DNA of 10,192 nt from Flammeovirgaceae bacterium (GTDB lineage: Bacteria > Bacteroidota > Bacteroidia > Cytophagales > Cyclobacteriaceae): NCBI GenBank assembly GCA_003229495.1, contig QIEB01000592.1, positions 1 through 10,192 on the forward strand, given 5' to 3'. Under the pieces are notes generated by a model, which saw only the letters and a program-made list of their open reading frames with translations, was not told where the DNA came from and searched no databases. Within the stretch, counting starts at the first letter, position 1, and the number at the start of each line of letters is the position of its first letter. Shown one piece after another: positions 6,602 through 10,192 of the stretch. Both the position numbers and the translations under genes were made by a program.

Positions 6602-7119
6602 TAACCATTAAACACTTTAGACAATGAAACTCCACGTTGTTGTGCAATGGCATATGCATCACGCATTTGTCCCAACGCGTTAAAAGTAGCTTTAACTACG
6701 TTGTGAGGGTTTGAGGAACCCTTAGATTTGGCCAATACATCCTTAATACCTGCACTCTCCAAAACCGCTCTCATCGCTCCGCCAGCTATAACACCAGTAC
6801 CAGGCGCCGCAGGTTTCAATAGAACCAGGCCTCCCCCATATTTGCCAATGGCTTGATGGGGTACTGTATTTTTATATACAGGAACTTTTACCAGGTTTTT
6901 CTTGGCATCGTCTATGCCCTTGGTAATAGCATCGGTTACCTCATTTGCTTTTCCTAATCCAAAGCCAACCACACCATTACTATCACCTACTACCACAATC
7001 GCGGAAAAACTGAATCTTCGACCTCCTTTAACAACTTTGGCCACTCTTTTGATGGCCACTACCTTTTCCTTCAGATCGATTTCACTGGCCTTTACTGACT
7101 TAATGTTACTTTGAGACAT
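6601..7119 (-). CDS. rpsE: 30S ribosomal protein S5 (uS5)
   Basis: S5 sits near the mRNA entry tunnel of the 30S subunit, where with S3 and S4 it helps accuracy and mRNA unwinding. The 172 residues hold the double-stranded-RNA-binding-like N-terminal domain (about 15-80), with VVKGGRRFSFSAIVVVGDSN (29-48) and GVVGFGLGKANEVTDAITKG (49-68). The C-terminal domain follows with PGTGVIAGGAMRAVLESAGI (106-125), DVLAKSKGSSNPHNVVKAT (127-145) and an end around RGVSLSKVFNG. The start at 7119 (MSQSNIKSVKASEIDLKEKV) follows the rplR stop by 8 nt without a Shine-Dalgarno sequence. Confidence 0.98.
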   Translation of the reverse strand: MSQSNIKSVKASEIDLKEKVVAIKRVAKVVKGGRRFSFSAIVVVGDSNGVVGFGLGKANEVTDAITKGIDDAKKNLVKVPVYKNTVPHQAIGKYGGGLVLLKPAAPGTGVIAGGAMRAVLESAGIKDVLAKSKGSSNPHNVVKATFNALGQMRDAYAIAQQRGVSLSKVFNG

Positions 7120-7127
7120 ATTTTGCT

Positions 7128-7475
7128 TTAAAAATTTAATCCACCCTCTCTGGCACCTTCCGCTAAGGCCTTAATTCTGCCGTGATATACATAACCCCCT
7201 CTATCAAATACCACTCTTTCTACTCCATTGCCGGTAGCTTTTTCCGCTAATTTCTTACCCACCTCTTTGGCAGTCTCAATATTGACACCTGAGTTTCCAA
7301 GTTCTTTTGATGAAGCAGCAACAATTGTATGACCATTTTCATCATTAATGATCTGAGCATATATAGCCTTGTTGCTTTTAAATACCGATAAACGAGGCTT
7401 TTCAGAAGTCCCGGAAAGCCGTCTTCGAATTCCCTGCCTGATACGCAGTCTTCTTCTTACTTTTTTAGTCGCCAT
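7128..7475 (-). CDS. rplR: 50S ribosomal protein L18 (uL18)
   Basis: L18 binds 5S rRNA and, with L5, anchors it in the central protuberance. The 115 residues start with a strongly basic arm (KKVRRRLRIRQGIRRRLSGT, 4-23), followed by KPRLSVFKSNKAIYAQII (26-43). They end with the family signature ERVVFDRGGYVYHGRIKALA (86-105) and EGAREGGLNF. It lies 5 nt after the rplF stop. AAAGGG immediately precedes the ATG but is too close to act as a normal Shine-Dalgarno site. Confidence 0.98.
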   Translation of the reverse strand: MATKKVRRRLRIRQGIRRRLSGTSEKPRLSVFKSNKAIYAQIINDENGHTIVAASSKELGNSGVNIETAKEVGKKLAEKATGNGVERVVFDRGGYVYHGRIKALAEGAREGGLNF

Positions 7476-7480
7476 ACCCT

Positions 7481-8035
7481 TTATTTTGCAGCAGTCTTAC
7501 CAGCTTTACGTCTAACCTGTTCCCCCACGAACCGTATGCCTTTTCCTTTGTAAGGCTCAACTTTTCTTTGGGACTTTATCTTGGCAGCCACTTGACCAAC
7601 TAGTTGTTTGTCAATTCCTTCTAATGTAACGATTGGGTTCTTTCCCTTCTGAGTTTCTGCTTTAATGGAAATCTCATCGGGAACAGCAAAAAAGATGCTA
7701 TGTGAGTACCCGAGACTCAACTCTAACAAATTACCTTGGACCGATGCTTTGTAACCAACCCCAACGAATTCCAATTCCTTTTTATATCCATCCATAACTC
7801 CAACCACCATATTGTTTACCAACGACCGGAATAAGCCATGGATTGATTTGTGTCGCTTTTGTTCTGTGGGTCTCTTAAAACTGAGCTCACCATCAGCCAA
7901 ATTGACCTCAATATCCCGATCAACTTGCTGTTGTAGTTCACCTTTAGGTCCTTTCACAGTTACCATATTGTCATTGGATATGTCTACTGTTACATTCTCC
8001 GGAACGACTATGGGTTTATTACCTATCCTTGACAT
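7481..8035 (-). CDS. rplF: 50S ribosomal protein L6 (uL6)
   Basis: L6 is located near the factor-binding and sarcin-ricin region of the 50S subunit. The 184 residues contain two similar L6 domains. The N-terminal one starts MSRIGNKPIVVPENVTVDIS and includes VTVKGPKGELQQ (25-36). The second spans about 85-170, with ELEFVGVGYKASVQGNLLEL (87-106), and carries the signature VEPYKGKGIRFVGE (159-172), followed by QVRRKAGKTAAK. It begins 13 nt after the rpsH stop in a sequence without Shine-Dalgarno similarity. Confidence 0.98.
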   Translation of the reverse strand: MSRIGNKPIVVPENVTVDISNDNMVTVKGPKGELQQQVDRDIEVNLADGELSFKRPTEQKRHKSIHGLFRSLVNNMVVGVMDGYKKELEFVGVGYKASVQGNLLELSLGYSHSIFFAVPDEISIKAETQKGKNPIVTLEGIDKQLVGQVAAKIKSQRKVEPYKGKGIRFVGEQVRRKAGKTAAK

Positions 8036-8048
8036 TTGTTAATCAATC

Positions 8049-8447
8049 TTAATACACGTAACACAATACTTCACCTCCAATATGCAGGTTTCGGGCCTCT
8101 TTATCCGTCATTATCCCCTTGGAAGTGGATAATATAGCTATACCCAGACCATTAAGTACTCTTGGCAGAGTCTCTGCATTGACATACTTTCTTAAGCCCG
8201 GCTTACTTATTCTTTCCAATTGTTGGATTGAAGAAGTATTGGTATCTGGATTGTACTTTAGCGCTACCTTTATGGTACCCTGAGGCCCTGGCTCATCTTC
8301 AAATTTATAGTTCCTAATATATCCTTTGTTATGCAACACCTTGGTGATCTCCTTCTTAACATTAGAGGAAGGAACTTCCACAATCCGATGGTTCGCTTTA
8401 ATGGCGTTTCGCAACCGGGTTAAATAGTCAGCAATTGGATCTGTCAT
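8049..8447 (-). CDS. rpsH: 30S ribosomal protein S8 (uS8)
   Basis: S8 is a primary binder of the central domain of 16S rRNA, and in E. coli it is the translational repressor of the spc operon. The 132 residues start MTDPIADYLTRLRNAIKANH and include VPSSNVKKEITKVLHNKGYI (25-44). The C-terminal signature is STSKGIMTDKEARNLHIGGE (107-126), then VLCYVY. It stands behind the longest spacer inside the cluster (90 nt), which contains a promoter-like element and a hairpin. Expression from rpsH onward may therefore be adjustable separately from the genes upstream. Whether S8 binds its own leader here cannot be seen by eye. Confidence 0.98.
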   Translation of the reverse strand: MTDPIADYLTRLRNAIKANHRIVEVPSSNVKKEITKVLHNKGYIRNYKFEDEPGPQGTIKVALKYNPDTNTSSIQQLERISKPGLRKYVNAETLPRVLNGLGIAILSTSKGIMTDKEARNLHIGGEVLCYVY

Positions 8448-8464
8448 GTTCTTTTCAATTTTCT

Positions 8465-8485
8465 AAAAAACGGTTTGCCGAACCG
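8465..8485 (-). terminator. Small hairpin plus U6 before rpsH (possible weak terminator or 5' hairpin)
   Basis: On the minus strand CGGTT (8485-8481), loop CGGCA and AACCG (8475-8471) form a 5-bp stem, followed directly by TTTTTT (8470-8465). An overlapping alternative stem, GCCG/CGGC with loop GTT (8487-8477), would compete with it. For transcripts reading through from rpsN it could be a weak attenuator. For transcripts starting at the adjacent promoter-like site it would be a 5'-terminal hairpin. The stem is short, so the call is tentative. Confidence 0.4.
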
Positions 8486-8490
8486 GCCTG

Positions 8491-8519
8491 CAAAGTTAGT
8501 TAACTTTTAATTTTATAAA
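8491..8519 (-). promoter_or_regulatory. Candidate internal promoter upstream of rpsH
   Basis: The minus strand has TAACTTTG (8498-8491), a full match to the Bacteroidota -7 consensus TAnnTTTG. TTTA (8519-8516) lies 17 nt upstream and is an imperfect match to the -33 TTTG/TTG element. The predicted transcript would start around 8484-8487, giving a leader of roughly 40 nt before the rpsH ATG. Supported by its location in a non-coding gap; not proven, since a 6-base match can occur by chance. Confidence 0.45.
8492..8507. repeat. Inverted repeat overlapping the candidate -7 element
   Basis: AAAGTTA (8492-8498), spacer GT, TAACTTT (8501-8507): a perfect 7-bp inverted repeat with a 2-nt spacer. 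One arm is the -7 element itself. Such a symmetrical site could be a protein operator or may be incidental in AT-rich DNA. Confidence 0.5.
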
Positions 8520-8537
8520 GTATAAGTGCCCGAATAT

Positions 8538-8807
8538 TTACCAGCTTGCTTTAGTAACTCCTGGAATCATACCCTTGGAGGCCATCTCCCGAAAGGTTAC
8601 TCTGCTGATACCAAACTTTCTCATGTAACCTTTTGGTCTGCCTGTTAGTTTGCAACGGTTGTGCAGCCTTACCGGGGAAGCATTTCTAGGCAATTTGTCC
8701 AGCCCAAGATAGTCGCCAGCTGCCTTTAACTCTTTTCTTTTAGCAGCGTATTTAGCAACCATTCGCTCTCTTTTTCTTTCCCTAGCCTTTATTGATTCTT
8801 TTGCCAT
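8538..8807 (-). CDS. rpsN: 30S ribosomal protein S14 (uS14), zinc-free long form
   Basis: S14 is a 30S head protein next to S3 and S10. The 89-residue length is that of the long, zinc-independent S14 type. It has MAKESIKARERKRERMVAKY at the start, LPRNASPVRLHNRCKLTGRP (39-58), and the signature GYMRKFGISRVTFREMASKG (60-79), ending PGVTKASW. Only one Cys (Cys52) is present, so the CXXC zinc knuckle of the short form is missing. The frame is open to an ATG at 8843, but those 12 extra residues lie inside rplE and are not S14-like. The ATG at 8807 follows the rplE TAA by one base and is chosen. The longest spacer within the cluster follows it. Confidence 0.97.
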   Translation of the reverse strand: MAKESIKARERKRERMVAKYAAKRKELKAAGDYLGLDKLPRNASPVRLHNRCKLTGRPKGYMRKFGISRVTFREMASKGMIPGVTKASW

Positions 8808-8808
8808 T

Positions 8809-9366
8809 TTAGTTTTTATTTTGATTCTTGAAAGGCATTCCAAATGCCTTCAACAACGCATAGCTTTCTTCGTCAGAATTTGCAGTAGTAACAAATGTTA
8901 TATCCATACCAGATATTCGGTTTACTTTATCAATACTGATTTCTGGGAATATTATCTGTTCTTGAACACCCAAAGTATAGTTTCCACGACCGTCAAAACT
9001 CTTGTCGTTAATACCCCTAAAATCCCTTACCCTGGGCAATGCCACAGTCATAAGTCTATCTAAAAACTCATACATGCGGTCTCCTCTCAAGGTGACCCGT
9101 GCTCCAATAGGCATGCCATCCCGAAGATGGAAATTTGAAATAGACTTTTTTGCTTTGGTAGGTACCGCCAGTTGACCGGTTACTATTGATAATTCCTCTA
9201 CACCAAGATCAACCAGTTTTTTGTCATTTACCGCATCTCCAACACCCTTGTTAACACATATCTTAGTCAACTTGGGGACTTGCATCACGGATTTATACCG
9301 GAACTTTTCTTTAAGCTCCGGAACTATCTCGGCAATGTATTTTTCCTTTAGTCTTGGGCTAGCCAT
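8809..9366 (-). CDS. rplE: 50S ribosomal protein L5 (uL5)
   Basis: L5 binds 5S rRNA in the central protuberance and contacts the P-site tRNA and the S13 bridge. With the start at 9366 the protein has 185 residues, the family's usual size: MASPRLKEKYIAEIVPELKE at the start, VPKLTKICVNKGVGDAVND (30-48) and KKSISNFHLRDGMPIGARVT (73-92). The signature RDFRGINDKSFDGRGNYTLG (114-133) and EQIIFPEI follow. The frame is open to an ATG at 9435, but that would add 23 non-conserved residues within rplX. The chosen ATG overlaps the end of rplX by 8 nt (ATGGCTAG), which suggests coupled translation. Confidence 0.97.
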   Translation of the reverse strand: MASPRLKEKYIAEIVPELKEKFRYKSVMQVPKLTKICVNKGVGDAVNDKKLVDLGVEELSIVTGQLAVPTKAKKSISNFHLRDGMPIGARVTLRGDRMYEFLDRLMTVALPRVRDFRGINDKSFDGRGNYTLGVQEQIIFPEISIDKVNRISGMDITFVTTANSDEESYALLKAFGMPFKNQNKN

Positions 9367-9694
9367 TTTTAATAATTTCTCCGGTTTTCTTTGAATATCT
9401 TTGCAACTTACCTTTCTCATCCCTTTTTCTACCAATCCGGGTTGGTTCGCCGGTAGCAGGATCCACCAGCATCAAATTGCTTAGGTGTATAGAAGCTTCA
9501 GTTTTTTCAATACCTCCCTGGGGGTTGGAAGCTGAGGGCTTCACATGTTTAGTTACCATGTTCAATCCTTCAACAATGGCTCTATATTTGACCCGTTCTA
9601 CAAGCAGTACTTTCCCGGTTTTCCCTCGAGAGTTCCCGGAAATCACTTTAACTGTGTCTCCGTTAATTATGTGTAATTTTCTTATCTTTTTCAT
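9359..9694 (-). CDS. rplX: 50S ribosomal protein L24 (uL24)
   Basis: L24 is one of the two assembly initiators of the 50S subunit and lies by the exit tunnel. The 111 residues open with MKKIRKLHIINGDTVKVISG and continue NSRGKTGKVLLVERVKYRAI, a KOW domain (about 10-36) with its invariant Gly residues. VEGLNMVTKHVKPS (41-54) and EKTEASIHLSNLMLVDPATG (63-82) follow, and the C-terminal part is rich in Lys, Arg and Gly. It is 4 nt downstream of the rplN stop, has no Shine-Dalgarno sequence, and its last codons overlap the rplE start. Confidence 0.98.
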   Translation of the reverse strand: MKKIRKLHIINGDTVKVISGNSRGKTGKVLLVERVKYRAIVEGLNMVTKHVKPSASNPQGGIEKTEASIHLSNLMLVDPATGEPTRIGRKRDEKGKLQRYSKKTGEIIKNG

Positions 9695-9698
9695 TAAT

Positions 9699-10067
9699 CT
9701 AAACTACTTCAGGAGCCAAAGATACAATTTTCATAAATTGCTTTTCACGCAGTTCACGACCCACAGGACCAAAAATTCTGGTACCTCTTGGTTCATCAGT
9801 GGCACTCAGCAACACTACCGCATTGTCTTCGAACCTGATATACGATCCATCTTTGCGTCGAACTTCCTTCTTTGTTCTTACCACTACCGCTCTGGAAACT
9901 GTACCTTTTTTCAGGCTACTGGATGATAACGCATCCTTAACTGTTACCACTACCTTGTCTCCTATACTAGCATAGCGTCTGCGGGTACCACCTAATACTC
10001 TGATGACTAAAACTTCCTTGGCACCACTATTGTCCGCTACATTTAGTCTACTCTCCTGTTGAATCAT
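9699..10067 (-). CDS. rplN: 50S ribosomal protein L14 (uL14)
   Basis: L14 lies on the subunit interface of the 50S, forms intersubunit bridges and is the docking site of the silencing factor RsfS. The 122 residues are the standard length: MIQQESRLNVADNSGAKEVL, VIRVLGGTRRRYASIGDKVV, then the L14 signature region AVVVRTKKEVRRKDGSYIRF (60-79) and EDNAVVLL. GTRIFGPVGRELREKQFMKI (95-114) precedes the end SLAPEVV. The ATG at 10067 follows the rpsQ stop by one base, so rpsQ and rplN are likely coupled. Confidence 0.98.
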   Translation of the reverse strand: MIQQESRLNVADNSGAKEVLVIRVLGGTRRRYASIGDKVVVTVKDALSSSSLKKGTVSRAVVVRTKKEVRRKDGSYIRFEDNAVVLLSATDEPRGTRIFGPVGRELREKQFMKIVSLAPEVV

Positions 10068-10068
10068 C

Positions 10069-10192
10069 TTATTTAGCCTTTTCTACTATTTCTAATAAGC
10101 GCCACCTTTTGAGCTTGCTAAGCGGTCTTGTTTCCATGATCCTCACGGTATCTCCCATACCACACTCATTTTTTTCATCGTGAGCCATGAAT
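10069..10192 (-). CDS. rpsQ: 30S ribosomal protein S17 (uS17), C-terminal part
   Basis: S17 is a primary 16S rRNA binder with an OB fold. Only the last 40 codons are inside the window; the start lies beyond the right edge. The visible peptide reads FMAHDEKNECGMGDTVRIME, then TRPLSKLKRWRLLEIVEKAK and TAA. The HDE...C..GD.V.I.E.RPLSK..RW core is the S17 signature. It stands one base before rplN, its usual neighbour. The upstream partner is expected to be rpmC (L29) but is not visible. Confidence 0.95.
   Translation of the reverse strand, partial: FMAHDEKNECGMGDTVRIMETRPLSKLKRWRLLEIVEKAK

Noticed and set aside
9367..9435. Upstream start for rplE giving 208 residues
   Set aside because: The extra 23 residues fall in rplX coding sequence and are not L5-like; MASPRLKEKY is a normal L5 start.
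9477..9926. 149-residue plus-strand open frame over rplX and rplN
   Set aside because: Antisense shadow of two conserved ribosomal genes, no plausible product.
1..10192. Undescribed system, mobile element, CRISPR array, tRNA/rRNA gene
   Set aside because: Every coding segment is assigned to a universal housekeeping gene, and spacers are too short to hide another system; no repeats or RNA-gene features were seen.

Overview
The window is a bacterial ribosomal-protein super-operon (the distal S10 end, then the spc and alpha operons). Every gene lies on the minus strand, so transcription runs from position 10192 towards 1. The gene order, the Cys-poor (zinc-free) forms of S4, S14 and L36, the near absence of Shine-Dalgarno sequences, an L17 with a very long acidic tail, map directly after secY with no adk between them, and carA after rplQ all point to Bacteroidota. 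A cytophagal or flavobacterial-type member is likely, but I cannot name the genus from this sequence.

Layout in transcription order. 10192-9359: end of rpsQ (S17), then rplN (L14) and rplX (L24). 9366-8538: rplE (L5, overlapping rplX by 8 nt) and rpsN (S14). 8537-8448: a 90-nt gap, the longest inside the cluster. It holds a good match to the Bacteroidota -7 element, an inverted repeat over that element, and a small hairpin followed by U6, so it is the best candidate internal control point. 8447-5965: rpsH (S8), rplF (L6), rplR (L18), rpsE (S5), rpmD (L30) and rplO (L15), packed with gaps of 13 nt or less or with 1-nt overlaps. 5965-3868: secY and map. 3868-3520: infA and rpmJ. 3509-1049: rpsM (S13), rpsK (S11), rpsD (S4) and rpoA. 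1045-311: rplQ (L17). A hairpin plus U-tract at 288-250 looks like the intrinsic terminator of the whole cluster. The start of carA (pyrimidine and arginine biosynthesis) follows at 196 and runs off the left edge.

How the genes work together. Co-transcription supplies 30S and 50S proteins together with initiation factor IF-1, the RNA polymerase alpha subunit, the SecY translocon core and methionine aminopeptidase. The output therefore covers making ribosomes, transcribing genes, exporting proteins and trimming nascent N-termini. Translational coupling is suggested by three TAATG stop/start overlaps (rplO/secY, map/infA, rpsE/rpmD) and by the ATGGCTAG overlap of rplX/rplE.

I found no mobile element, CRISPR array, RNA gene or unknown protein system. 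The points worth a second look are modest: the rpsN-rpsH spacer, the only strong Shine-Dalgarno sequence (in front of rplQ, made from the last codons of rpoA), the repetitive and charge-segregated L17 tail, and the consistently zinc-free ribosomal proteins.
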